Positions 13,556 through 26,466 of a stretch of 64,000 bases of DNA are shown here, piece by piece (the stretch's first letter is position 1; each line of letters starts with the position of its first letter). The notes under the pieces were generated by a model. It saw only the letters and a list, made by a program, of their open reading frames with translations, was not told the origin of the DNA and did not search any database. Source of the DNA: Epiperipatus broadwayi. Taxonomy: Eukaryota; Onychophora; Udeonychophora; Euonychophora; Peripatidae. The DNA is taken from NCBI GenBank assembly GCA_028023455.1, contig JAQFVV010006635.1, forward strand, positions 482,098 to 546,097, given 5' to 3'. A program made the position numbers and the translations under genes.

Positions 13556-13933
13556 CAGGGGTATGATGCTATTAATATATTCCAAAAGTTATATTATCAA
13601 AATTTTGAGGCCATTAAACATGTTGGTACTACCCATCAGCCACACCAGAACCATTTCAGGTATCTTTTTGAAGATAGACCCAGTGAAATTGCATGAACTT
13701 TTTCTGACCACAGATACAATAACTCAAAATTCATAGTTAAGATTCAAAATAGCTAGTGAAATTTCCAAATTAACACCCATTGAGACTTGTTGCCATGATA
13801 TCTACACCTGCACATGTGTGTGATACTGCTTAATACTTGCCCCAATTGCTTATTTCTTATTATAATGAATAGGGATACCATAAATTTACTAAATGCCAAG
13901 AGGTTCAGGGACCAAAAAGGTTGGGAACCCCTC
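13556..13933. mobile_element. Non-autonomous hAT-type element (MITE)
   Basis: Ends fit the hAT pattern. The left end starts CAGGGGTATGATGC. The right end, read inward on the minus strand, is GAGGGGTTCCCAACC. The flanks carry a near-perfect duplication, ATCAAGGCA (13547-13555) against ATCTAGGCA (13934-13942), consistent with the 8-bp hAT target duplication with one mismatch. The inside has no transposase; the 60-aa frame at 13753-13935 shows no family features and is probably fortuitous. It is less AT-rich than its surroundings. Confidence 0.6.
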
Positions 13934-13942
13934 ATCTAGGCA

Positions 13943-15839
13943 ATAAAATAATACTTAATCATTATTAATAATCATTTTCCATAATTTATGTTAGCTTCTC
14001 AATATTTAGGCTCTTTCACAAACTTTAAGATATAATGTTAAAAAATGAGTTACACATATTTTAAATAATCAAGAAGTGTGATTGTATTAATTATATGCAA
14101 TATTTAATTAATGAAATGCCTTTGATTATTTATATGTTATAATTTTGTCCAATTATTGTAATAATGTGTAATATTTTTAGAATATTATTATTTATAATCA
14201 GTCCACTTTTCTAATTAACTGTGCTAATACAAATGTTTAAATAGTATAATGTGATTTTAAACAATGATAATATTGTTACATGATTCATATTATTAAAATA
14301 TTTTTAACAACCAATATATTTTTGTTTAATTTATTATATTTTTTATTTCAAAAATAAAAACAATGCCTTCTATGTATGTTATGCAAAATAATGTAACTAT
14401 TTCTTGCCCAAACTTATGAACAAGAAATGGTAGCTACTAGTAATTTATATACACATATATTCATTAAAAAAATTAATTCATTTCTTCTATTTCATTTTTC
14501 AAGCATTCTCTTTGTTTTCATCACAATTCTTAACATTTTTATTTCTCATCCAATCTACCCCCTTCTCTATTCTCCTTTATAATAATCTTTTCTTTACCTT
14601 TACTAAAACTGCCACATCTTAATAATGATTGTTTAACATTTTGTGTCCCAATATGTCAGAAATCACATGACAAATTTAAGTCTTTTCTCCATTCCTTAGA
14701 ATAATTTTTTGTACTATTTGCACAGGACATTCTTGTATTATATAAAAAATGGAGCTCCCAATGACATATTGAACATGTTAAATGATCAATAAATAAATTT
14801 AAACAAACAATTTTTACAACTTATTACAATTTACAAATTAAAAAAAAACAATTCAAACAAATAATTTTTAGTACTATTTACACAGAAGTTCGATATAGCA
14901 GATTAGAATATATTATATCTGGTAGTCACCAAATCCATATTAAAAATGTCAGTCATTAAATAAATTCACACAATTTTTATTACTTATTAGAATTTGTTAT
15001 TAAAAACTAGTTCAAACAAATATTTTTTACTACTTATTATAATTTTTTAAATAAACAGTTTGTTTTCAAAATAAACTATTTTCAACATAAATTAAAATTG
15101 ACAATTTTTATTTGACATGAACAATCTCAATTAGAATTTGATTGAAAGAAAACAGTGGTTGTATTTTTTCAAAATTACTTGAACAAACAATTTTCATTAT
15201 ATATTATAATTTTGAAATAAATAATTAATTTTGAAAGCAAACAATTTTCAATGAACTAAAATTGATAATTTCTATTTGATGCAAACCATTTGAACTAATA
15301 TTTAAATGAAAGAAAATGGCAAACTAGTGTCAAACTTGTTTTCCAAACAAACAATTTTCAAAATAAATATATTTGGGGGTGTTGTCTTTATGCATATTCC
15401 ATTCTTTATACCATCATGTAGAGATGAGTGCCAATTGGACAGTGCATGCCCTCATTAGAAAAAAAATCTCATTTGGTCATGTCTGTTGAAAAATATCACA
15501 AAGGAACTGAGCAATAAAAATCTCTACATAGTACTCCTCAAAGACATGCATATAACTTTCTGCCCTACTGTCATATGAGAATGTTTTTTTTTATTGTTTA
15601 TTTATAAAATTATGTTAGTTTTTGTCATTAATTTGAAATGTTTTAAACTAAAATGTACTTTATATTTTAAAATAACATTCTGATTTTCATTACTTTATAT
15701 TGCTTTTTTATATGCAATAAGTTTTAAAATTACATTCACATGTGCAATACACATTAAAATTACGTTCATATTAATTTGTAAAAAATTCCATCAGAACTTT
15801 ATTTGTCTTTAAAATGTTAATTTTATTGATTAATATCTT
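13943..15839. other. AT-rich DNA, no gene recognised
   Basis: No supported feature. The pyrimidine-rich part at 14490-14710 could be a decayed minus-strand retroelement coding region, but no motif is clear. Short repeats of ACAAACAATTTTCA type recur between 14800 and 15360, suggesting an old low-order tandem or scrambled repeat. Confidence 0.35.
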
Positions 15840-16800
15840 CAATCCAGCTTCAGGGGTTCTATTATTATGAAAAATATCTCTGACAATAGTACAAATTTTT
15901 AACTTTAGGTTTTCTGCACTCATCTTAAATATTTTTTTTTAGTCTGATGTTATTATCTTCAGATTCAATATTGATCTTCTTTTGATATCATATTAGGATT
16001 TTTTATCAAATATTTTTTTTATTTTCTATAACAGTTTTTATTTATTAATTTTTTTTACCTTTTTACCCCAATCTTTAACACAGACTATGTTTATTATTTT
16101 ATTGCAATATATATTCCAGTTATTTATATAGATACTATGAAATGTATTTACCATCTTAATTCTTTTCCATATTTTAATACCTGTCTTAATCAATTTTTCA
16201 ATTTCTCTCTAATTAATTGAAACAAAATTTATTTTGGACAAATTGTTCTATGCATAAATTATAATCTTCAAACATGTTTAATTTGATTGTGGTGTTTCTC
16301 ATATGAGTGATGACCATCCTATTTATTGTTTAAAAGATGTTGCCTTGACAACAGATTAAGATTTCTGATGATATTGGAATTGATTTTTGACTGATTTTTT
16401 AATGATTAATTTTATATTATATTCATCTTCTTTTTTTAATTGCAATCTTTCCACTTCTTTCTGACACTTATCCAAAACTAACAACTCTGTGCTTGATATA
16501 TTCAGCATTGCCATAGGTGAGATTAAGTACAGCAATTTCATTTTAAAAAGAGGCCAAATATATAATACTGACAACATACACCAACATAGATTTTGATAGT
16601 TTATGATATCATACTGAATTTAGAAAGGCAGCAATTCTTATTACTATTGCCTGGATTGTTATACTAATCATAACTACCTTGAAAATTTTATGTTTAAACA
16701 CTACTACTTTATTAAACCATTTCTTTTTTTAGTTTCAATGTTCCATTTCATAATTAATTTTAGTCCCAAATAATTATATTGCTCCATTTCTTATGAGCTC
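15840..16800 (-). pseudogene. Possible non-LTR reverse transcriptase C-terminal fossil
   Basis: The minus strand retains a frame at 16356-16577 (73 aa) with MLNISSTELLVLDKCQKEVERL. This resembles the segment after the catalytic core of non-LTR polymerases, where the chain reads like KTELxxLDKxQNxxxR. Upstream on the same strand, near 16760, is a remnant of a YLG-type motif. Stops and frameshifts are frequent, and the catalytic FADD motif was not found. It is distinct from the RTE copy that begins just to the right. An unrelated decayed gene is possible. Confidence 0.3.
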
Positions 16801-16977
16801 ATTGTTAAGGGAATAGCCACCATATCCCACTTGATGGTATTGTTGGTAAACAAAAACGATTCAATACAACATTCCCTGGCGTGCATTTCAATCTAACATA
16901 TTCTAGTGTAAAATAAAAAAGTAGCGATTCATTCTTCTAACATATTCTAGCATAATTCTATATAAGCTTTTTTTTTT
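16801..16977. other. Unassigned junction segment
   Basis: A short stretch with an imperfect repeat of CTAACATATTCTAG (16892 and 16938 regions), which sits just before homology to the RTE element begins. Confidence 0.4.
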
Positions 16978-19731
16978 ATTAAAATAAACAGAGTAGGCTA
17001 AATTCCTAAGGTTCAATTCATACATTTTTCTCATTGCAACTCTTATTACTATGTAATTATTTATATGTTAAGTGAACACAAATGAACTATTCCAATAGAC
17101 ATTAGTCAGTATGCTGATGTTAGATTTAATTGAAACATATTTACAATCATGATTAAAAAAATCTAAATTATGTTCCCATTCCTAGAAGGCTGAAAAGTCA
17201 TCAGTCAAGTCAGAAGTGGAAACTGAATGCAGATGGTGTCAAAAAAATTTTGATTGTAGATAAAGGCTGCTATTTATTGATGACTTTGAAGTTCAAGAAT
17301 ATTGTACGACTTAGAAGTCTAATTATCTAATATTAAGTGGCACAATATCAGACTTTGTGAAGTTAGAAGAAAAGTGAGGAGACGATTGATTTGAAAAGTA
17401 AAAATGTACTTTATTATAGAGATACAAATATTTAGATTACAAGTGGGTTAGGATTCATTATAAAAAAAATTTAATCTCTATAACATTGTAAAGATTGATG
17501 AGTGTGACAAGATTATAATATGAAACCTAATGAAAGATAACAAATGCTGTTAATTCAGATTTGATGAACATATTAAAACTGACAAGAGAGATTTTATTGC
17601 TAGAAATGAAAAACAATTAAAAAATGGAAATTCTGTGAAGTAATATAGATATATAGAGATGAGGAACGAAATAAATTTATGAATTTGTGGGGGGGGGGGA
17701 TCTATATATTATAAATTCTTTATTTTGAAAAATATTCAAAGAGAAATGAACATGAAATCATTTAAATGAAGATAAAGCCAATGTGGATTATGTTTTAACT
17801 AATAGAAAATGTGTATATTTCATGGCTGTAATATATTTAGTAAATTAAATACAGAAAGTGATCATCAGTTAGTGGTAATATACTTTAAGGCAAAACTAGA
17901 GAGACATAATTTATTAAAGTCAGTGTTAGTAGTTGATATTTTTAATTCTCAGATATATTCCAGTAAATTTAAGCTACAATGTTCAAATCATTAAAAAGCA
18001 TTAACAGACTTTGATGGCTAAAAAAAAAAGATAAATGGATACTTAACTAAAGTCGGTTACACAGATAGGTGATACAAAAAATCAGCAATTTGATAGTAAA
18101 TTTTTCAGACAGGACAATGTATGAGAAAGTCAAAAAGCAAAATAAAATATTTAAAGATGATTCATTTAAAAGAATTATCAGAAATTTTTTAAATGATACA
18201 AAAAAAGAGTTAATGATAATATAAATAAATATAATTGTAAGCTGGTAAGAAAAACTATAAAAAAGAATATGTCCCCTTTGATGTGGAAAAAAACTAAAAA
18301 TTTGAATATTATTATGAAATGTGTGCAACAGATCTACAAATAACTATATAGAAATAGAAATAAATAAATAAAATAGCCTTTAAAATTACAACTTCTTTTA
18401 AATTACTTCATGTTTTAAGTGAAGAGGAAAAATATGCAATTAAGTCCATGAAGAAACTTTCCTTCAACTTTGAAAGTTATTGTTACTTATGAAGAATGGG
18501 AAAGCTTCAGAAAATAATGAAATAAGTAAAAAGATAGAGAAGTTATTGGCAAAGATATAAAAGATGATTGGAAGTATACAATTCTGACATTGATATTTAA
18601 GAAAAGTGAAAAAGAAGATATTAGAAATTAAAGTCATCAGTTTTCTATCAATTGCATATATGGTTTCTACTAATATTATTTCAACTTAAATACAGGAAAC
18701 TTTGAATTCAAGCCAAAAAAGTAAGTAGATTTAAAAGTAGTCTAGATTACATCCAAGTATTAAGAGAAATAATAAAAAGGGAGTTACAATTATGTTTGAA
18801 TGGAATATTTTGAAAAAACATTTGACTGTATGTGGATTTCCAGTTTGTAAAACTTTAGAACATCAAATATAGATCGAGGACATTGTCAAATTCTGAAGAG
18901 TATTAATCAAAATACAAAAGCAGTAAATAAATGGTGCACTAAAAAGATGAATACTGATAAGGACATTTAACAAAGTGATTTCATATTTACAAAATTTTTA
19001 TAGCAGTTCATGAAAAATACTTTATATATTAAAATAAAAAATTAAGAAAATAAAAATAAAATGAAAATTATTTGATCCATATAGAAGCATTATTTGCATA
19101 AACAAATAATGTTTTAGAGCTTCAGCAAATGTTATGACTTACCATACAAAAACAAAAAAGTAGAACAAACATATACATTAAAAAAAATCATGTTCATTGA
19201 TAAGGAAAAAATATTGAATTGGAAAAATTAACAATTACAAATATCTTGGTCAGATTATTAATGCATGTGAAAATATAATGTATGAAATTTATTATAAAAT
19301 TAAATTTTGATAGAATGTTTTTGAGAGAAATAACTTGATATTAAAATAAAACATGCCTATGAATTTTACCAATTCTTATATATGGATCTAAAATTTTGGT
19401 ACTTAAAAAGTGTAATGCAACAACTTTAGGACACACAATAAAGCATGTAGAGTGTACTATGGGAACAATAATGAAGAATTGAAAATGAAACATAAGGATA
19501 AGAAAACAAATTAAATATCATTGACATCATTGAAAAAAATGAGATTAAATGAAGCTGAGTTGAACATACTGCTAGTAAAAATAGCAATAGTTGGACAACT
19601 TGAGTCTTAAATTGAATCTCAAGAGAATTTCTGGCTAGAGTGATATGGAGAAGAAAATCCATTAATTGAAAAAAATTATTTAACTTGGGGATATTTTCAT
19701 TCTGCAATAAAGGTTGAAAATTATGATGATG
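16978..19731 (+). mobile_element. RTE-type non-LTR retrotransposon, old decayed copy
   Basis: Colinear with 33980-37126. The 5' untranslated block GCTAAATTCCTAAGG (16999) matches GCAAATTCCTAATG. The translation-start region is kept at about 17149 (ATCATGATTAAAAAAATC). The endonuclease region around 17330 still reads DFVKLEEK-like for the CEVRRKGE segment. A 61-aa frame at 17809-17994 carries SDHQLV, the endonuclease C-terminal SDH motif. The thumb region is recognisable at 19240 (KYLGQIINA). The 3' end is at 19722-19731, a GATGAT remnant. It is shorter than the full 3.2 kb because of internal deletions and probably lost its first 80 bp. Numerous stops make it inactive. Its minus-strand frames at 18047 and 19426 are shadows. 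Confidence 0.85.
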
Positions 19732-20690
19732 GGATTTGTTTTCTAATTTATTAATCAATATCTTTAATTTAAGAAATTTAATATTCTTTTCCTTTTTTTT
19801 AACATGTATCTTAAATAACATATTTATTTTATGCTTTCATTTGGAAAAAGAACAATATCATCTATTAAAAATAGTGTTGATAACTTTTTTGTTTTATCTA
19901 GATTTAGTTATTTTATATGCGATATTTAGCATAAATAATTTATTGTCTAACTTTTTTATGAAAAAATATAAACAAAATAATTAACAAAAGTCAGTTCTTT
20001 GAAGCCTATTTCACTTATTTTATCTGATTTATAATTCCTTGTTGATTTATATATAATTTTATTTTATATAGTTTTTCTAATAATTGTAATACATCTTTTC
20101 TTCAATACTATTTTCCTAATTTAAACTATCAACATTCTCTAATTACTTGGCCATGTGATTTTTTTAATCTTTAAAAAAATCTTAATATATTTTTCTATTT
20201 AATCTTTAGCTCATCTCTATAACTTAAAACAATAATTGTCATTGAATTGTTTTCATTTTTCTCTTAATATGATATATTTATTTATTCATAGTTTACATTT
20301 ATTTGCAATAGCATATATAGTATTTTTAGAAAATGTTATACATAATTGATGTCAACTAAAATCTCTAATATTTTTTTTTCCTTTAAAAATTAACTTTACC
20401 CTTGTAATCTTCCAATTTTCTGAAATAACTTTTTATTTTAAAACAATTCAGAAATGAAATTAAAGATCTTTGATTTCATCTTAAAATTATCTCAACTATC
20501 AATTCAGTTACATTTTTCACTTCTCTCCTAACTTTATAAAAACTTGTAAACTATTTTTCTGCAATTATAATTCTTTCTTAATTACCTTTTTATTATATAA
20601 AGTCTAATCTTTTCTTTATTATCTTTAAATTCTTATTATTTTAAATGAATACTAAAAATGTTTATTTTATTTCTCCCTATCTTTCTTTTT
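19732..20690 (-). pseudogene. Pyrimidine-rich region, possible non-LTR RT fossil
   Basis: The strand bias (T/C on plus) is that of a minus-strand retroelement body. One stretch around 20340-20440, read on the minus strand across stops, resembles the fingers region of a non-LTR polymerase: SYFRKLEDYKGKVNF, then a basic run, then LTSIMYNIF, to be compared with the family pattern YFPxxWKxAKVxPIFKKG...RPISLLSxxxKIFE. The resemblance is loose. The open frames at 19426-19821 and 19736-19984 have no recognised features. Confidence 0.22.
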
Positions 20691-20854
20691 ATATCATATC
20701 ATTTTTAACTTTCTTATTCAACAATACTATTTTTTATCAAACCTTATTCTTACAGTTTCAACTGTCCTGCAGTCATCACCAGTCGAAACTGTAAAAAAAA
20801 AATTGATAAAAAATAGTATTGTTGACATGTGTAAGAAAGTTGAAAATGGTATAT
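20691..20854. repeat. Fold-back hairpin element
   Basis: Left arm 20691-20740 (CAACAATACTATTTTTTATC within it) and right arm 20803-20854 (GATAAAAAATAGTATTGTTG) are reverse complements, and a second inner pair CAGTTTC/GAAACTG closes a 25-bp loop. No target-site duplication was recognised, and there is no coding capacity. A hammerhead-like string inside was considered and rejected. Confidence 0.75.
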
Positions 20855-20934
20855 GTAAATTATAGAAATCAATACATAAAAAGAGGGTAGCAGAGAAAAT
20901 TGTATTACATCCTATCTTTCTTCTCTACCAATTT

Positions 20935-21420
20935 AATGCTTTTATCAATTCAGCTTTTATATTTCTTTCTATTACTACCTTTCTATATAGTATTTGCATT
21001 ATCTAATTATTTACTTCATTGAATCTCATTCTTTCTTTATCAAATTTACTCTTTGCTATTTTTTTTTTCTAAATAGATTTTTCCACTTTGTATTTATGAT
21101 ATCTGCATCTAATTTTTTTTTACCATATTTGCCTTTAATCAATTCTGCTTCTATATTTAAATTAACTCCAAAAATTTTTATTACTATCTTTTTCTATATT
21201 ATTTACATTTTTTATGGGTATTTTTTTTTTAAATTTCATTTTATTCCTTAGTCATTGAATTATATTCTTGCTAAGTTTTTTTTCTTTTTCTTAAATAGAT
21301 TTTTCATTTTACATTTATAATATTTGCAGCATCATTTTATATTCTCTATTTGCTTTTATTTTTCCTGCTTATTAAATAAATTATATTTTTATAAATTTCT
21401 ATTACTTTTTTCTTTTCAAT
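20935..21420. repeat. Imperfect tandem repeat, period about 220 bp
   Basis: Blocks such as AAATAGATTTTTC plus ATTTATGATATCTGC (from 21073) recur at 21293 as AAATAGATTTTTC plus ATTTATAATATTTGC. TTTGCCTTTAATCAATTCTGC at 21126 resembles ATGCTTTTATCAATTCAGC at 20935. About two to two and a half degraded units are present. The 85-aa frame at 20994 lies across the units and has no recognised features. Confidence 0.55.
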
Positions 21421-22427
21421 TTATTATATAATTATATAGCAATATTATTTTGAATGAAAGTAAATAGAAAATGTATTATTTTTTTAACTATAGTTAATTT
21501 TATATTTCAGTATTTAGAATTAGAATGTTATATATATATAATATTTTAAAACGTTTACCTAATTTTATTTTTGTGTCTAAAAAAAATGACAGTTATAATT
21601 CTCTATGGAATTGAAAAATCTTGAGCAAAACCGAAGTTTAAAATAAACTAACAGTACTTCACTTTTACTGAGAAGTTTACAGTATTTATCTAGCCCGTTA
21701 GCAGACCCATATTTACACTGCAAGAATGATGCCAAAATGTCTGATAGTTTTAACCTCTTAATTTTAAAGATGTACAAAAATAACTTCAAACACCAAAAGT
21801 CGATTAAAAATCTACATCTGAGTAAACAGGATTGAATATTTCAAAATAATGTAGAAATCAATTTATTTATGCAGAAATTTTTAAAGTAAAAATTATGCAT
21901 TTTAAAAATGTTTTATTTAATATTCAATAGATCCATTTATTTCTACTTATTTATTTACTTCTTTAATATATAAATATAGATTGATGTCTATTTAATTTTA
22001 ACTATCTAACTATGTCGTGCGACATGATTTTACCAATCTTATTATATTATATACTATCAAAATTGGTTGTTATAATGAGCTTCAAAGTTATATATAATAT
22101 TATAGTATATAATATATACTACTATATAATATATACTTTTGAAGTCCATTATAACTGGATCATCTATAATAATAATATTTTAGTAATATTGGTCATTCAA
22201 TATTTTAAAATACATAGAATCATATGTGAAAAATATCTTTTGTTAAATTTGTAATTTTTAACATGCTTATTAAAAATTATATTACAAATTATAAATTATA
22301 ACTTTTTACTTATACAAAATATATAATTTAAATAAAAAATGATCATGAATTTTAATATGATTAGCCATTTTTTATTATTCAAATAAATTAATGTGAACCT
22401 TGTCCTTGTACCTGTTTGCTCAATTAC
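21421..22427. other. AT-rich intergenic DNA
   Basis: No gene recognised. The frames at 21577-21789 and 22012-22254 have no family features. A short TATAATATA-type palindromic tract lies at 22090-22130. Confidence 0.4.
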
Positions 22428-24640
22428 TCAGTGTAATTGGTCACTTTTAGCTTCATGCATGCTTCTGAATGTTTAGATGTTAGACAACTTCTCTGTGAAG
22501 TCAAAATATTTTTCATATGTGAGAAAATTTATTCACATAAGTAAGTTGAACCAAATGCCAAAAACAGAGCACAAGCAGTTTTTTTCAAAGAATTAAATCT
22601 TTCACATAATGATGTCCAACAATTGAGAATGATAGCTGAATTTTCTATAGACAGTTCCTTTCAAGAGTTTTCTGCAATTCTACAAATTTAGCTTTCCACA
22701 ATTGTGATGACATTAAATCGATTAATTCCATTTCAAAACTATCAATATTTATCCACTCAAAAAGAGATAAATTAAATGGAGTCAACTTTAAATCAATTAA
22801 GTCAATTTTGACGAGGAAAGAAAATATGGGTGTGTGTATTTGGAAGTTTTCACATCATTTGGAAAATTTTTCTCTGAGAGCTTCAATGTGTTTTTGAAGT
22901 TCATTTTTGTTAACATTAAATTGATTTGCATGAGCCTTTACATTTGGAAAGAAGTTGTAGGTGTTAGTGGTAATATCATGCCAAAATATATCTAATTTTG
23001 ATGAAAATCATTTCCAATATTCAAAATGTTCTAGTACTGTTTGACCCTTTCCTTGCAAATGCAAGTTTAACTCATTCAGGTGTTGTGTTATATCAGTCAG
23101 AAACATCAATTTGCATAACCAAGCATCATCATTTATTTCTGTATAATGTTCTTTTTCAGCAAGAAACATCTTGATTTCTTTCAGACATGATACAAACCTG
23201 TTCAAGACATTACCTTGACTAATCCAATGAAGATTGCTGTATAAAGGGAGGTTCATATATGCACTATTCATTTCTTGCAAAAGGGATTTAAATCACCTAT
23301 GTGTCAATGAAAAATGAGAAACTATGAAATTAACTATTTTAATGATAATGTCCATTGCAGAATTCAAGCATTATGATGAGATTTTTGCAACTAAATGTTC
23401 CTGATATATAATGAAGTGGAAATGCAATATTTGATGTTTAATATAATTTTCAAGAAGTGTAACAAATCCCTTTTCCTTTCTGACCATTGCACAGCTGGCA
23501 TCAGTAGTAACACTAAATATTTCATTTATGTTAATTTTCTAATTTTCAAAATAATTGAAAAATGCAGTAAAAATGTTATGTCCCTTTGTTGTATAGTAAG
23601 AGGAATCAAGCAATGAAATACTTTATAAATATGATACTTTATAAATATGGTTATTGTCACAACATCATGCAACTATTGCTAGGCACACCACATCATTTAC
23701 ATCAGTGCTTTCATTAACAGCAACACTGAATGCAACATCTTGTTGTAAACTGTTTTCCTGTTTTGTTGTTACATCGTTGGCCATGTCAGTTATTCTTCTT
23801 TGAATTGATCTTGGTATTTCTTGAATTTGAGACAGTATCATTTGTTTATTTGGTAGATCATTGAATAAGATTTCAGTACTTTTCAAAAACATTTCATTGA
23901 TGAATTGTCCATCTGTGAAATGTTTGCCTTTCGAAGCCACACAATGAGCAATTGTATAACTACATTCGGTGGTTTTATTTTGGGTTCTAATTATTTGACT
24001 AAAGTAAGTAGTTTGTTTCTTAAAGGCAGAAATAGCTCTTTTTATAGCTTCATGATTCTCATCTGAGTTTTTAAACATGAACCGATGCTTAGTTTGCTAA
24101 TGTTGTTGTACACTTGAAGTATGACACCCAATACTTCTCACAGCATAATGTACACAGTATGATCCTTTTGCTATACAAATCCATATTCATTTGTCTAAGA
24201 GAATTGAAAAGAGTGAATATAAGGTTTTTGTCTTTTGTGGGACATTTTGGGAATCTCTCAATCAATATGCCAAGAGAATCTCTTTTTTGAAAGAAGCGCC
24301 ATCAGTGAGCGTCAATTATTTACCATTCAACTACCAAAAATAGTTTTCTAGAATTGATAACGTAATAAGCTTTTTATTTGAATTATCATCTCATTTTTTT
24401 AAATTATCAGAAATAAAATGTGAATATGTAGAATTTATTTCGCTTGCAAACAAAAATATCTTTTAAATGAAGTCAAGAATATTATTTTCTGATAAATAAC
24501 GATTTTATCGTAAATTCAATGTAGAACATGAAAACTAAACAAACAAAAAAAGACGCTGTAATTAAAATATATTTTTTTACTATTTCAAATCATTCTGAGT
24601 ACCAATGATAATCGTTGGCATGCCAGGTTGCCGACCCCTG
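22428..24640 (-). mobile_element. hAT-superfamily DNA transposon, decayed, autonomous-type
   Basis: The right-hand end reads inward as CAGGGGTCGGCAACC (24640-24626), a textbook hAT terminal inverted repeat. Within it, on the minus strand, lies a broken transposase. 23665-24078 (137 aa) is the N-terminal and early catalytic region (AFKKQTTYFSQ; the end, VAVNESTDVNDVVCLAI, resembles the D-containing FSLALDESTDxxDxAQL motif). 23008-23280 (90 aa) carries LHWISQGNVLNRF, ITQHLNELNLHLQGKGQ, typical of ZBED/GTF2IRD2-like hAT transposases. 22440-22560 carries the hATC dimerisation motif FGSTYLCE followed by FSHMKN and LTSKHSEACMKL. Stops and frameshifts separate these parts. The left terminal repeat was not found near 22350-22430, so the left end may be lost. 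The transposase is inactive. Confidence 0.85.
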
Positions 24641-26466
24641 GTTTAATATATTTGAAGAACACTTCTTTTAAAAACTTGTTTTTATATGACTATAATAAAA
24701 ATAAAAATACACCCAAAGGTTCGACTAATTTAAAATACAGTCCTTTTCAAGGACCACTAAAAAATAAAATAAAACATAAAATAAAAATACAAATATATGA
24801 TAATAAATATCACGTATTCCAAACAAATGCAAAAAACATTAAAATTAACATTACAGAAATGCAAAAACATTAAAAAATACTAAAAAATTAACTTTACCTC
24901 AACAGCTTTTCTATTGCAAACAATCTAAACTTAATCAATTTTTTTTTACATTTATATACCCATCCAAAAATACCCTAAAATATATTTAATTAACAAACCT
25001 ATTGTTTTATTTTTTTTATTTTTATTTTCTATTAACATTCTATTAATTTTTATTATAGTTCTATAAAAACAAAATTTTAAAAGAAGTTTGATGTATTCAT
25101 TTACATATATGAAAAATTATGAACTATTTTGAAAAGAAAAAATGTATAGATGATATTTTAAATTTGAAAAATATTGTTTATGATCACATTCTTTTCTAAT
25201 AATTTCAGGTTTACAGATCTTTAAAAAGCAAAGTTCATTTTAATAATTTTTACATCAACTCGTATCTACTGTGCATATTTATTTTCTAGGGCTATAAGAT
25301 TTTTAAATTTATTCCTGCATAACAAAAACTAAAACAAACAAACTAGAAGGCAGATTATTTAGTGTAGTCAGATGAAAAGATCTATTTTGATCTTTAATAT
25401 TTTTCTCCTAAACAGCTGACCATGCAATTAAAATATTGTAACCCTTTTTGATTTTTTTTCTTAATAACAGTTCATAGAGGGGGGGGGGACGTAATATTAT
25501 AGCTGCTCTTTTATTTCTATTAACTGAGAGCTTTTTGTAAAAGTCATGACCCTTTCTCCTATTTAAAATGCATCTGCTACTACTTTAAACTATTGTTTGT
25601 CTTACATTTTTTTGAATTTAATTTATGTTTGCTTATTTTTATTTTTTCATTTATTTTAGGGTCATGTTTGAGCATATGTTTATAAAGATTAATTTATTTG
25701 TAGACTTTTAATCCTGAGGCAATTCATGATACAATATTTATTGTATCTTTTTTCAAGGTCCAAATCTAAGTTGTGTGGAATTAAAAATTTTATTTTAATA
25801 ATATCCTAATAAATTTGCCACTCTAACTAGCCATCCCATCATTAATTGATAAATGAATATCAGGATATTGTTAGAGTAAAGATCTTTAAGAAGATATGAT
25901 TATAAAGCAAAAGTAAGATAGTAATATGATGCAATTGCTTACTATTGATGAGAGATGTGGTTCACTTTATAACTCTTGGAGATATATTTTATTATGGCTA
26001 ACCTTACTAATTCCAAGTTTTCATTTAAATACCACTCTTTTTTTTTTTCATTTATTTATTTTAAATAATGATTTAAGTAAAAAAAATATTATAATTGATA
26101 GAATCCACAATTTTTGAATTGCTAACTCACTTAAATAATCTGATACAATTGGAAGAGATGCTGCAACTCTATCTATTCTGCATAATTTAATCAACTCATC
26201 TCCTCTCATTTTTTAAACAGTTTTACATCTTTTATCATTTTTGTCTTTCTTCTATCAACAAACCTAAAAATCACTTTACTTTATTATCCATCTCTTTGGC
26301 TACTGAAGCCATTTTTTTTTCATAGTTCTGCTACTTTTTCCTACACTTGGTATGTAATTGATAACCTTAAGCTTGCTAAGACAAATATTCATCGAGTATA
26401 ATTTTTTTTTTTTGTTTCTTTTTTGTTGTGTCAAATATTTTGTCTGAATTGATTTCATTGCTAATG
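24641..26466. other. AT-rich intergenic DNA
   Basis: No gene recognised. The 81-aa frame at 24628 begins in the hAT terminus and has low-complexity lysine/asparagine composition. A G9 run occurs at 25481. Confidence 0.4.

Noticed and set aside
19426-19821. 131-aa minus-strand frame.
   Set aside because: Antisense to the 3' part of the decayed RTE copy, so a shadow.
20750-20800. Minus-strand GTGATGA, a CTG/CAG stem and GAAAC resembling a hammerhead.
   Set aside because: The essential first C is G without compensation, there are two extra bases before GAAA, and ACAGTT/AACTGT already explains the pairing as a simple hairpin.
22350-22430. Left terminal repeat of the hAT fossil.
   Set aside because: No CAGGGG-like end or matching 8-bp duplication was found; the left end is left open.
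24628-24873. 81-aa lysine/asparagine-rich frame.
   Set aside because: It begins inside the hAT terminal repeat and is low complexity.
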